Part shown: positions 1 through 6,091 of the stretch, one piece after another
Layout of the letters: the number at the start of each line of letters is the position of its first letter
Position numbering within the stretch: the first letter of the stretch is position 1
Source: JBMNCR01 sp049366695
GTDB taxonomy: Bacteria > Bacillota > Clostridia > Eubacteriales > Alkalibacteraceae
Assembly: GCA_049366695.1 (NCBI GenBank)
Contig: JBMNCR010000073.1
Location: 1-8,011 of the forward strand
DNA: 8,011 nucleotides
Direction: 5' to 3'
Position numbers and translations under genes: made by a program
The notes under the pieces: model-generated
What the model was told of the DNA's origin: nothing
Seen by the model: the letters and a program-made list of their open reading frames with translations, nothing else
Databases searched by the model: none

Positions 1-325
1 AATTCCTTCGTATATCAGAAGACGTTTTTTCAAAGAAGGAAATTCCTATATAACTACCAAAAAGTATTTATAAAAACTAAAATCATAAGCTATAAACTCA
101 TTTTACACGGTTCGATACCTGTGAAAAAATAGCATTTTTTTGAGTCACTTTAGACAATTTTTGTATTTCATAAGAATTATTGAATACTATAATGGGGATA
201 TATTGTTATATAAAATAAGATATGATAAGATTCTATAATTGTAATATTAATTATTAAAATACGCCAATAAAATCATATCCCATTGCACGATACGGTTCAT
301 CAAATCTCTAAAGCTCATTTACCTA
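1..325. other. Intergenic region without recognisable gene
   Basis: This AT-rich stretch lies downstream of the rsmH-like gene and has no supported ORF. Two imperfect symmetries are visible. TTCCTTC at 3-9 pairs with GAAGGAA at 35-41 across a 25-nt loop. AATGGGGATAT at 191-201 is complementary to ATATCCCATT at 275-284 apart from one bulged G. Neither is followed by a clear T-tract, so I cannot name a terminator for rsmH. A TATAAT lies at 188-193 on the plus strand without a -35 at a normal distance. Confidence 0.6.
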
Positions 326-1375
326 TCATGCTTTTATTGCCCAACGCATTTTAGCAGAACGTGCCCGACTATTAACACTACATTCTTCTGCTGATGGTCG
401 AATAATCTCCGGAGCAATTTCTCTGTAGACGCCTTTATTTAGTAGACGTTTAAAAGATTTTTTGACAAGACGATCTTCTCCTGAATGAAAAGAAAGTATA
501 GCAACACGTCCTCCCTTAGCAAGGATAGTAGGAAGTTTTTCTAGAAATTGATATAACACTTCAAATTCATTATTGACATCAATTCGTAAAGCTTGAAAGG
601 AGCGTTGACAGGATTTTTTAATTTCATCTTTCCTGCTATTTTCTGGAATAAATTTAAGTGCCTCTGCTATAATATGTTGGAGCTTAGAGGTAGTTGAAAT
701 CACTGTTCCCTTTTTAATTTCTGAGGTTATTGCACGAGCGATTACTTCAGCATGGGGTTCATCCGCATTTTCTATCAACATACCGTGCAATTCATCTTGT
801 GAAACTTTTTTTAACCGCTCTGCAGCAGATATACCTTTTTTAGGATTCAGTCTTAAGTCCAATGGCCCTTCATTTTTATATGAAAATCCTCTTTCAGGGT
901 TGTCTATTTGCATTGAAGACACACCAAGATCAGCTAATACAAAATTTAGTAGTCCAGATTCTTCAGTAATCTGATCAATATTTGAGAAATTTAATTGCTT
1001 GATTGTTAAAATCCCCGCGTCATAACCTAAACTCTCTAAACGCTCCCTAGTACGCCGTAATTCAATAGGGTCTACATCAATTGCATATAAGTGTCCCTTT
1101 GAATCCAAACATTTAAGCATCTCTAAAGTATGACCACCATAACCTAGTGTTGCATCTAATCCAATTTGTCCGGGAGTAATTTGTAAGAATTCTAATATTT
1201 CTTTTACACAAATTGAGATATGCATACCGGCAGGTGTACTGCCCTTTTGAATAACTCTAGCCACCGTATCAGCATATTTCTCTGGTTGTAATTCCTTATA
1301 TTTTTCTTCAAAAGATTTAGGATGTGTTCCTTTATATCGAATGCGTCGCTTATGTTTTTGCTCTTGCTTATCCAT
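326..1375 (-). CDS. rsmH: RsmH/MraW-family 16S rRNA (cytosine-1402-N4)-methyltransferase, orphan paralogue with N-terminal extension
   Basis: The 349-residue protein belongs to the RsmH (MraW) family of SAM-dependent cytosolic enzymes that methylate N4 of C1402 in the 16S rRNA decoding centre. Visible motifs are the SAM loop DATLGYGGHT (74-83), AIDVDP (98-103), LADLGVSSMQID (147-158), ERGFSYKNEGPLDLRLNP (161-178), RSFQALRIDVN (258-268), AILSFHSGEDRLVK (292-305) and the C-terminal NSRARSAKMRW (335-345). The usual SFHSLEDR reads SFHSGEDR. The family is typically about 310 residues and begins near the H of HxxVLLxE, which corresponds to H52 here, so about 50 basic and charged residues precede the normal start. 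The ATG at 1375 has GTGAGG about 7 nt upstream. The gene is not beside mraZ, ftsL or pbp genes as the dcw-cluster copy usually is, so it is probably the second paralogue seen in some clostridia. Family membership is very likely. That it still modifies C1402 is an inference. Confidence 0.93.
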   Translation of the reverse strand: MDKQEQKHKRRIRYKGTHPKSFEEKYKELQPEKYADTVARVIQKGSTPAGMHISICVKEILEFLQITPGQIGLDATLGYGGHTLEMLKCLDSKGHLYAIDVDPIELRRTRERLESLGYDAGILTIKQLNFSNIDQITEESGLLNFVLADLGVSSMQIDNPERGFSYKNEGPLDLRLNPKKGISAAERLKKVSQDELHGMLIENADEPHAEVIARAITSEIKKGTVISTTSKLQHIIAEALKFIPENSRKDEIKKSCQRSFQALRIDVNNEFEVLYQFLEKLPTILAKGGRVAILSFHSGEDRLVKKSFKRLLNKGVYREIAPEIIRPSAEECSVNSRARSAKMRWAIKA

Positions 1376-1427
1376 TGCCTAACCTCACTAATTTTTGTTT
1401 ATGAATTCGAATTTAAATTTTTTAGAA

Positions 1428-1457
1428 TGTATATCTCATTCTATTTTCTGCTTTCAA
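1428..1457 (-). promoter_or_regulatory. Candidate sigma-A promoter of the rsmH-like gene
   Basis: On the minus strand, TTGAAA (1457-1452) and TATACA (1433-1428) are separated by 18 nt and lie about 50 nt upstream of the ATG at 1375. Position and orientation suit transcription of the methyltransferase gene. In DNA this AT-rich, such matches also occur by chance. Confidence 0.35.
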
Positions 1458-1675
1458 TTCAATTTTTCTTGTATCACTGTAATACTAATATAAATCATAT
1501 AATAGCAAATACAATTCATGAATGCAAACTCAAAACTTTGTATTGATAGTTAATACTCATAGATTTTTAGAACTATATAGGTGATGTTTAATAATGTCTT
1601 AATTGGTACCTATTTTATTAGTTCAAATATACTGAAACAGTTATTGATATATGATCAGCGCATCCTATAACAAAA

Positions 1676-1714
1676 TCAAAAATGGCATCTACTATATTAC
1701 ATTTTCATTTTTGA
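1676..1714. repeat. 9-bp inverted repeat with 21-nt loop
   Basis: TCAAAAATG (1676-1684) is perfectly complementary to CATTTTTGA (1706-1714). It lies upstream of the candidate -10 at 1739. It could be an operator or an AT-rich hairpin. No T-tract follows on the plus strand, so a plus-strand terminator is unlikely. Confidence 0.4.
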
Positions 1715-1840
1715 ATCTAAACAAATACTAATATGTACTATAATCGCATCATAAAGTTCAATCTTTAAAAAAGAATTGTATAAAACAACAAGGAAAAGAA
1801 TAAGATAACATTACTCAAATTAAGTACAAAATAAAATAAA

Positions 1841-1845
1841 AGGAG
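1841..1845 (+). promoter_or_regulatory. Ribosome binding site of the PPOX-family gene
   Basis: AGGAG, preceded by As to give AAAAGGAG, lies 6 nt before the ATG at 1852 and fixes that start. Confidence 0.85.
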
Positions 1846-1851
1846 AAAATC

Positions 1852-2238
1852 ATGGATACTATCATAAAATTCTTAAATGATGCAAAAACATTTTACCTAG
1901 CTACAACTAAAAACGGTAAACCGGATGTACGTCCTATGGCTATCGCTTTACCTTACGAGGAAAAGCTATATTTTATAACAGCAAAAAAAATGGATCTGCA
2001 TTCTCAATTGCAAAATGATGCAAATATTAGCATTAGTGCATGTGTAGAAGATAAATGGGTTAGGTTATACGCTGAAGCTGTTCTAGATGACAGTGAAAAA
2101 ACAAAAACTACTTTTGCTGGTCTTGATGAAAAAATTGCCCAATCATTCCCTATAGAAACTATGGCTCCATATTATCTAAAGAATGCTAATGCATCCATTT
2201 GTTCATTTACACAAGAGCCTGAAGTTCATAATTTCTAA
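1852..2238 (+). CDS. Pyridoxamine 5'-phosphate oxidase-family (FMN-binding split-barrel) protein
   Basis: The 128-residue cytosolic protein matches the small single-domain split-barrel flavoproteins related to pyridoxamine phosphate oxidase. Members bind FMN, or sometimes F420 or haem, and mostly act as uncharacterised oxidoreductases. The N-terminal strand pattern is typical: TFYLATTKNGKPDVRPMA (13-30), LYFITAKKMDLHSQL (39-53), and WVRLYAEAVLDD (69-80). The end YYLKNANASICSFTQEPEV (107-125) is the usual C-terminus of this roughly 125-130 residue group. The protein is therefore probably complete even though its stop codon lies one base before the assembly gap. It is divergent from the rsmH-like gene. 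The substrate cannot be predicted. It is unlikely to be true PdxH, which is about 200 residues. Confidence 0.85.
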   Translation: MDTIIKFLNDAKTFYLATTKNGKPDVRPMAIALPYEEKLYFITAKKMDLHSQLQNDANISISACVEDKWVRLYAEAVLDDSEKTKTTFAGLDEKIAQSFPIETMAPYYLKNANASICSFTQEPEVHNF

Positions 2239-2239
2239 T

Positions 2240-2339
2240 NNNNNNNNNNNNNNNNNNNNNNNNNNNNNNNNNNNNNNNNNNNNNNNNNNNNNNNNNNNNN
2301 NNNNNNNNNNNNNNNNNNNNNNNNNNNNNNNNNNNNNNN
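2240..2339. other. Assembly gap of 100 N
   Basis: Exactly 100 unknown bases follow the stop of the PPOX-family gene. A round 100 is the conventional placeholder for a scaffold gap of unknown length, so the true distance between the flanks, and any gene in between, is unknown. Confidence 0.97.
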
Positions 2340-2361
2340 AATTAATCAATTAGTATTAACA

Positions 2362-2402
2362 AAAATAAAAACGAAAACATCTTTTGCTTTCGTTTTTATT
2401 TT
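2362..2402. terminator. Symmetric AT-rich terminator-like hairpin
   Basis: A perfect 15-bp inverted repeat pairs AAAATAAAAACGAAA (2362-2376) with its complement at 2388-2402 across an 11-nt loop. The outer arms are A-rich on one side and T-rich on the other, so the structure looks the same from both strands. It lies between convergent transcription units: the PPOX gene or whatever is hidden in the gap from the left, and the sigma/anti-sigma operon from the right. A bidirectional intrinsic terminator is the simplest reading. Only two of the 15 pairs are G-C, which would make it weak. Confidence 0.6.
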
Positions 2403-2409
2403 ATACTAT

Positions 2410-2640
2410 TTAGTTTCCTTTTTTAAAATATACTTGACATAGAGTACATACTAATTCGACTATCTCTTCTATTTTCTTTGTCGCTGTATACATTACTATT
2501 CCAAATCTATTAAATTATTCTATAATAAATTTCTTATTTATTTTTATATTTTTTATCAGCATACAGGCCGTCTTCAAAGCTTGGATTACTTGTGAACTTC
2601 ATACTTTATAAATTTCTTCACTAAATTCATACATATAATG
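2410..2640 (-). pseudogene. Possible decayed gene remnant, family not recognised
   Basis: On the minus strand, just past the end of the zinc-ribbon gene, stretches that read like protein are split by stops and frame changes. From 2634 one frame gives MYEFSEEIYKV, then TGA. A second frame gives KFTSNPSFEDGLYADKKY and ends at TAA. The first frame, after another TAA, then gives RFGIVMYTATKKIEEIVELV, continuing to CTLCQVYFKKGN and a stop at 2412-2410. The last piece contains a 27-codon ATG ORF (2493-2410) without a visible ribosome binding site. This could be a small gene decayed by at least two stops and two frameshifts. Chance reading in AT-rich DNA is the alternative. Confidence 0.3.
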
Positions 2641-2653
2641 CCTTCTTCCCAAA

Positions 2654-2935
2654 CTAGTCTTCCTTATTTAGTTCGCCACAATGAGGACAATATTGGTAAG
2701 TTTTATTATATCGCATATCGCATACATAACATCTCCTAGTCCCTAATATGGTTCTTGATACAATCAGATAAACAATTAGATTAGTAGGTGTATTTAAAAG
2801 TCCAAGTAATCCCCATAACCATCGATTCATACCTCTTTTATTCGCATCGTTAAATATCCATGTACCTTGAATCAATAGAATAACAGCTAATAAAGTCCAT
2901 ACCCAATATGGTATAATTGATAAATCGGAATTCAT
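2654..2935 (-). CDS. yxlD: YxlD-like membrane protein with C-terminal zinc ribbon, putative anti-sigma accessory component
   Basis: The 93-residue protein has two membrane segments, at about 9-28 and 40-60, joined by the loop NDANKRGMNRWLWGL. This layout (D-A-x-K-R-G, then WLWGLLGL, then P and VYL) fits the short YxlD-type proteins encoded with B. subtilis sigY. YxlD is needed with YxlC to keep SigY inactive. A C-terminal zinc ribbon follows: C69-x2-C72-x10-C83-x2-C86 (CYVC and CPHC). As far as I recall, B. subtilis YxlD is only about 70 residues, so the ribbon is an addition. The ATG at 2935 lies in TAATG, overlapping the stop of the anti-sigma gene by one base, with GGAGGTG just upstream. 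It is the last gene of the sigma half of the locus and so is probably translationally coupled. The orthology rests on layout and neighbours rather than an alignment. Confidence 0.75.
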   Translation of the reverse strand: MNSDLSIIPYWVWTLLAVILLIQGTWIFNDANKRGMNRWLWGLLGLLNTPTNLIVYLIVSRTILGTRRCYVCDMRYNKTYQYCPHCGELNKED

Positions 2936-3348
2936 TAGGCACCTCCTTTTAGTTGCTTATATATTACAAATGGTATTGCCAAGGGACAAATAGAAATCAT
3001 AACAACTTGAATAATCAATATAATACTGACATAACCAAAACTTACTACAAATCCTAGGATAGTAAACAAACTAACTGCCATCAAAATAAAACCAATATTA
3101 TTCCAAATGGACTCTCTGGTTTCTCTTTTTTTAGTACCCTCATTAATTGCTAAGCTGATTGACTGATAGTCTATATCAATAGTTTCAATATCTATAGATA
3201 AGTTTTCATTTAATCTAACTAATTGTTGATAGAATTTTTGGCATTCACTACAGTTCTCAATATGTAATGCAATGTCTTTTGTTATTTTATAATCTACATT
3301 ATACGTATCTAGTAGTATTTCTTGTATTTTCTCGCATTCTTTCATCAT
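2935..3348 (-). CDS. Zinc-containing anti-sigma factor (ZAS / zf-HC2 type), YxlC-like position
   Basis: The 137-residue protein has an N-terminal cytosolic domain with H29-x3-C33-x2-C36 (HIENCSEC). This is the hallmark of ZAS anti-sigma factors, which bind ECF sigma factors and block RNA polymerase binding. C5 may be a further ligand. A linker runs from about 40 to 82, followed by two hydrophobic segments at about 84-105 and 107-128 that anchor it in the membrane. The short tail KQLKGGA ends it. The start at 3348 (ATGATGA) overlaps the sigma gene stop by 4 nt and has GGAGGTG 5 nt upstream, the usual coupling of a sigma factor with its anti-sigma. A second ATG directly follows and could also be used. 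It takes the place of YxlC in the sigY locus. The inducing signal cannot be read from the sequence, and no periplasmic sensor domain is present. Confidence 0.88.
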   Translation of the reverse strand: MMKECEKIQEILLDTYNVDYKITKDIALHIENCSECQKFYQQLVRLNENLSIDIETIDIDYQSISLAINEGTKKRETRESIWNNIGFILMAVSLFTILGFVVSFGYVSIILIIQVVMISICPLAIPFVIYKQLKGGA

Positions 3349-3869
3349 ACAGGCACCTCCAGTTCCAATTTTAATTTATTGATTAAATAGTGCATTTTTG
3401 ATTTGCATGTTCCAAGCTTAACCCCAGTGAAATCTGATATTTCTTTATAATCATAGCCTTCGTAATATTTCAGGATAAATATTATACGATCAACCGACTT
3501 TACAGTCTTTAATACCTCATTTACTTTTCTCACTTGCTCCTTAGCTTCTACTAGATTTTCAACATTTTCTCTGCTTTTCAGTTCATAATCAAGTGTATTA
3601 TAAGTCACCTTATGCGTCTTTACATAATTTTTATAATTGTTGATGCCTATACGTATTAACCATGATGAAAACTTCGATTTACCACGAAACTTTTTAATAT
3701 TCATAACTGCCTTCATCATGGTTTCTTGCGTTAAATCCTTTGCCAACTCTTCATCTGTTGTCATTTTTATCAAAAGGGCATAAAGCATCTTGTAGTTATT
3801 TTCTAATAATAAGTTCATAGATAGTCGATTACCATCTTGAGCTTTTTTTATTAAATCTATCTCATCCAA
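3345..3869 (-). CDS. sigY: ECF-type RNA polymerase sigma factor, SigY-like
   Basis: The 174-residue protein has the two ECF domains. Sigma region 2 spans about 5-85 and contains DLTQETMMKAVMNIKKFRG (45-63), followed by FSSWLIRIGINNYKNYVK (67-84). Sigma region 4 spans about 112-170 and has the helix-turn-helix DYKEISDFTGVKLGTCKSKM (140-159). There is no region 3. The start is TTG at 3869, supported by AAAGGG 9 nt upstream; the only nearby upstream ATG is in another frame and meets a stop after three codons. Its own anti-sigma gene overlaps the 3' end. Length (B. subtilis SigY is 178) and the YxlD-, YxlE-, YxlF- and YxlG-like neighbours argue for a SigY-type factor. It probably recognises the candidate promoter at 6067-6091. 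Being an ECF sigma factor is secure. The SigY assignment is mainly from gene context. Confidence 0.9.
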   Translation of the reverse strand: MDEIDLIKKAQDGNRLSMNLLLENNYKMLYALLIKMTTDEELAKDLTQETMMKAVMNIKKFRGKSKFSSWLIRIGINNYKNYVKTHKVTYNTLDYELKSRENVENLVEAKEQVRKVNEVLKTVKSVDRIIFILKYYEGYDYKEISDFTGVKLGTCKSKMHYLINKLKLELEVPV

Positions 3870-3878
3870 TTTATCACA

Positions 3879-3884
3879 CCCTTT
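3879..3884 (-). promoter_or_regulatory. Ribosome binding site selecting the TTG start of the sigma factor
   Basis: AAAGGG (3884-3879) followed by 9 nt places TTG at 3869 as the initiator. The first ATG codon inside the gene lies 18 residues in, within region 2, and would remove conserved sequence. Confidence 0.65.
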
Positions 3885-3924
3885 AGCTATACCAGCATGA
3901 GTAATTCATAGCTAATTTTATCAT

Positions 3925-3953
3925 ATTATAAAATCTAAGACTACGTCTACTAA
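3925..3953 (-). promoter_or_regulatory. Weak candidate promoter upstream of the sigma factor gene
   Basis: A perfect TATAAT (3930-3925) stands 17 nt from TTAGTA (3953-3948), a poor -35, about 55 nt before the TTG start. No good ECF-type TGAAC/CGTC pair is visible here. The sigma half may therefore be expressed from this weak vegetative promoter, or by read-through from the transporter half, since no terminator is evident in the spacer. Confidence 0.3.
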
Positions 3954-3987
3954 ATCTTGACTTCATTTATATATTGAATTGAAATAA

Positions 3988-4127
3988 CTATCTGTATTCT
4001 AGTAATCGTTCTCTACATATTTTGGAACATGATTCGTACTCCTTATAATGCAACGTTCCATAAAGTGTGCCATTTTTACGTAGTTCTTATAGTTTTTAAT
4101 GATTGTAACAATACTAACCATTAACAT
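3988..4127 (-). pseudogene. Possible frameshifted small ORF between the transporter and sigma halves
   Basis: On the minus strand an ATG at 4127 opens a frame starting MLMVSIVTIIKNYKNYVK, hydrophobic at the start. At the five-A tract (4077-4073) the frame that looks coding changes to NGTLYGTLHYKEYESCSKI followed by CRERLLEYR and TAG at 3990-3988. One extra A in the tract would join them into about 46 codons. The second frame is open from 4086 to 3991 and looks less AT-rich than its surroundings. No clear ribosome binding site precedes the ATG. This is either a broken small membrane-protein gene, a homopolymer error in the assembly, or chance. The family is not recognised. Confidence 0.35.
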
Positions 4128-4163
4128 AATACTTGTACTAATACTTTTCTACATTTCATACTT

Positions 4164-4934
4164 TCACTTATACTTAATTATTTCTTTTTTATTCGCAATA
4201 ATTGTTCCAAAGTAATAAATTATCAGTGATACAACTACAACAGAGAAGGTATTACTGATCACTGTCCGACTCAGTATTTTTGGAAATACTGATGCTTCAT
4301 TAAGTAAACCATAGGGCGTATATGCCTCAACTTTTAATAAAGAAGCTATGAATGGTCCACCAAACGTCACCAGTAAAGTTATAAATACAACAGCAGAAAA
4401 GTTGGACAATAATATACTGATTGATATGATAAATACAATACAAAATGTATAAAATAGCCCCATCATAACAGCACTTGAAATTACTTGATAATAATCAACG
4501 CCAAAGCCAAAAATGATACCTGAGTAGTAGTAATTAAGCGTATAGGCTATATACAATAATAAATTAACAATAACAGCATATGTAATAATTTTTGCCAGTA
4601 TAATAGTTGACAACTTCAATCCTTTGGATACCGGTATAACTAAGGTCCGTTGCTTAACTTCATTGAGCCATACATTCCCAATAATAATGACCAAAATAAT
4701 AGTGAATAGTTGATAAATATCCTGATGAAAATCCATTAATTCAGCAATTTGCGTCAACTGTATCATATCACCCATATCTATGCCACTGAATTCTTTAAGT
4801 AAGTATGGAGTCATTTTCAGCATAACAGGATCTAACAATGCAAAAAATAGTGCTATGATTCCCAATACTAACAATTTTTTAGTTCGAAATGCTTCCAAAA
4901 ACTCTTTTTTTAGTCCAAAACGTAATTCACTCAT
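4164..4934 (-). CDS. yxlG: ABC-2 type transporter permease, YxlG-like
   Basis: The 256-residue integral membrane protein has six hydrophobic segments at about 20-37, 76-93, 115-137, 152-175, 179-200 and 227-247. The cytosolic N-terminus (LKKEFLEAFRTKK) and the basic tail KKEIIKYK are typical of ABC-2 exporter permeases such as YxlG (259 residues). The segment around 89-104 (WLNEVKQRTLVIPVSKG) is the conserved cytoplasmic loop after the second segment, where these permeases contact the ATPase. The start at 4934 overlaps the ATPase stop as ATGA and has AAGGAGAG 6 nt upstream. With the YxlF-like ATPase it should form a homodimeric exporter. The substrate is unknown: the B. subtilis counterpart is uncharacterised, and other members export peptides or drugs. 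Confidence 0.87.
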   Translation of the reverse strand: MSELRFGLKKEFLEAFRTKKLLVLGIIALFFALLDPVMLKMTPYLLKEFSGIDMGDMIQLTQIAELMDFHQDIYQLFTIILVIIIGNVWLNEVKQRTLVIPVSKGLKLSTIILAKIITYAVIVNLLLYIAYTLNYYYSGIIFGFGVDYYQVISSAVMMGLFYTFCIVFIISISILLSNFSAVVFITLLVTFGGPFIASLLKVEAYTPYGLLNEASVFPKILSRTVISNTFSVVVVSLIIYYFGTIIANKKEIIKYK

Positions 4935-5824
4935 AATCGACTCTCCTTTATAAATACATCTTCCAAGGATGGTTGCCTTAAGTCGAAGCCAACAACATTT
5001 AACTTGGAATCCAATAGAGACTGTAACATCTGATGCTTTGCATAATCAATATCTCTAACTGTTATAGATAACATTTGTCCATTTTTAATAACTTCATCTA
5101 TCCATGGATATTTATTGAAATAATTTAAATCAAAATTATCTAGATTCTCTGTTTTCACATCATAAATAGGGTGAAAATAGTCGGATAGTATTTCATCTAC
5201 ATTCCCTTCTCTTAATATTGCTCCTTCTTTAATGATACCTATTTTATCTGACACTTTCTCAATATCATCAAGAATATGAGTTGATAATATTATAGTTGAT
5301 CCTTTGTCTCTTAGTTGCTTAATCATTTCAAATAACTCATAGCGACCTGCTGGATCAAGAGCTGATGTCGGTTCATCCATTATAAGTAATTTAGGATTAT
5401 GAATCATAACAGCCGCCATGCCTAACCTTTGTTTCATACCTCTAGAATATGTACCAATTCTTTTATTCATCGATTTCTTTAGACCTACCATTTCAAGTAA
5501 TTCTATTAGTTTTGAATCATTATTTAATTGGCTCAAATACCTCATATATTCTTTTGCTGTCATATATGAATAAAAATTTGGATTTTCAGGCAGATACCCA
5601 ACGATATGATCAATAGCTACTTTATTCATATATGACTTACCCTCGATTATTATCTCACCTGAATTAAATCTTGTTAGTCCTACAATAGCTCGCATCGTAG
5701 TGGTCTTACCTGCACCATTGTGACCGATAAATCCATAAATCATACCTTCATCAACGTTAATATTAATTGATTTTAATAACGGCCTCGTACCAATATTTTT
5801 ACATAAATTTTTAATCCTCAACAT
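4931..5824 (-). CDS. yxlF: ABC transporter ATP-binding protein, YxlF-like
   Basis: The 297-residue cytosolic ATPase powers the neighbouring permease. It has Walker A GHNGAGKTT (34-42), signature YSRGMKQR (126-133), Walker B LLIMDEP (146-152), D-loop SALD (154-157) and switch H183 in STHILDD. The Q-loop position reads YLPE rather than Q, common in this EcsA/YxlF-type subgroup. A roughly 80-residue C-terminal domain follows from about 215. The frame stays open to a TTG at 5845, but I choose the ATG at 5824, because GAGGAG lies 9 nt before it. The protein then begins MLRIKNLCKN as the family does, with a length close to B. subtilis YxlF (295). The 5' end overlaps the YxlE-like gene by 14 nt and the 3' end overlaps the permease by 4 nt. 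Confidence 0.92.
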   Translation of the reverse strand: MLRIKNLCKNIGTRPLLKSININVDEGMIYGFIGHNGAGKTTTMRAIVGLTRFNSGEIIIEGKSYMNKVAIDHIVGYLPENPNFYSYMTAKEYMRYLSQLNNDSKLIELLEMVGLKKSMNKRIGTYSRGMKQRLGMAAVMIHNPKLLIMDEPTSALDPAGRYELFEMIKQLRDKGSTIILSTHILDDIEKVSDKIGIIKEGAILREGNVDEILSDYFHPIYDVKTENLDNFDLNYFNKYPWIDEVIKNGQMLSITVRDIDYAKHQMLQSLLDSKLNVVGFDLRQPSLEDVFIKESRL

Positions 5825-6020
5825 TGACGTCATCTCCTCTACCAAAAATCAGATAAATAATTGGACCTAAAATATTAACAAATAAAACAATAAGAATCCA
5901 TACAACTTTATTTAGATTCCTCACACCATTTCGACTGATATCAATTAATGTATATATAATCAATCCTAATTGTAATATCAGTAACGGTATAATCAGCTGT
6001 AATATTTCTAAAGTATCCAT
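5811..6020 (-). CDS. yxlE: Small two-TM protein with PLDc_N domain, YxlE-like
   Basis: The 69-residue protein consists of two membrane segments (about 5-26 and 38-58). They are joined by LIDISRNGVRN and end with NILGPIIYLIFGR followed by an acidic tail. This is the PLDc_N (phospholipase D nuclease N-terminal-like) module, which occurs alone in many Firmicutes and includes B. subtilis YxlE of the sigY operon. It has no catalytic HKD motif and is not an enzyme. The ATG at 6020 has GGAGGTG 4 nt upstream. It is the first gene of the transporter half, and a candidate ECF promoter lies about 45 nt upstream of it. Its molecular role is unknown; a small accessory subunit of the transporter or of sigma control is an inference. 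Confidence 0.85.
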   Translation of the reverse strand: MDTLEILQLIIPLLILQLGLIIYTLIDISRNGVRNLNKVVWILIVLFVNILGPIIYLIFGRGDDVNVED

Positions 6021-6066
6021 ATTGCACCTCCATATTAATAGTTATTTATTGTTTCAATACTAATAA

Positions 6067-6091
6067 GACAACAATTATGTAAAAAAGTTCA
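6067..6091 (-). promoter_or_regulatory. Candidate ECF-sigma promoter of the yxlEFG-like half
   Basis: On the minus strand, TGAAC (6091-6087) runs directly into a T-tract, and after 16 nt comes TGTC (6070-6067), extending to TGTCTTA. This matches the general ECF layout of an AAC-containing -35, about 16 nt, and a GTC-containing -10. The TGAACTTTTTT form of the -35 is a further point in favour. It would start transcription about 40 nt before the YxlE-like ATG. Control by the neighbouring SigY-like factor is an inference. Confidence 0.5.

Larger units (their letters stand above)
1376..1851. other. Divergent intergenic region between the rsmH-like gene and the PPOX-family gene
   Basis: This 476-nt AT-rich spacer separates two divergent genes and should hold both promoters. 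For the rightward gene, a TATAAT lies at 1739-1744, but the nearest TTGAAT (1711-1716) is 22 nt away, too far for a normal -35, so that promoter is only weakly supported. A 9-bp dyad lies at 1676-1714. I see no credible protein-coding gene here on either strand. Confidence 0.55.

Noticed and set aside
107..125. Sequence GGTTCGATACC resembling a tRNA T-arm
   Set aside because: The flanking bases do not form a 5-bp T-stem, and no acceptor stem, anticodon arm or D-arm is found around it.
1322..1546. 74-codon plus-strand ORF rich in F, I and L
   Set aside because: It starts inside the rsmH-like gene on the opposite strand, runs into AT-rich spacer, has no ribosome binding site, and its composition is what random AT-rich DNA gives.
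2434..2439. Perfect TTGACA on the plus strand
   Set aside because: No acceptable -10 at 16-18 nt and no plus-strand gene downstream.
3610..4127. Shared NYKNYVK between the sigma factor and the frameshifted ORF in the spacer, suggesting a partial duplication
   Set aside because: The match is about eight residues of low-complexity AT-rich codons, and the flanking sequence shows no similarity.
5825..5845. Longer start (TTG at 5845) for the ABC ATPase
   Set aside because: GAGGAG, the likely ribosome binding site, lies inside this extension and is well placed for the ATG at 5824. The family begins at that methionine.
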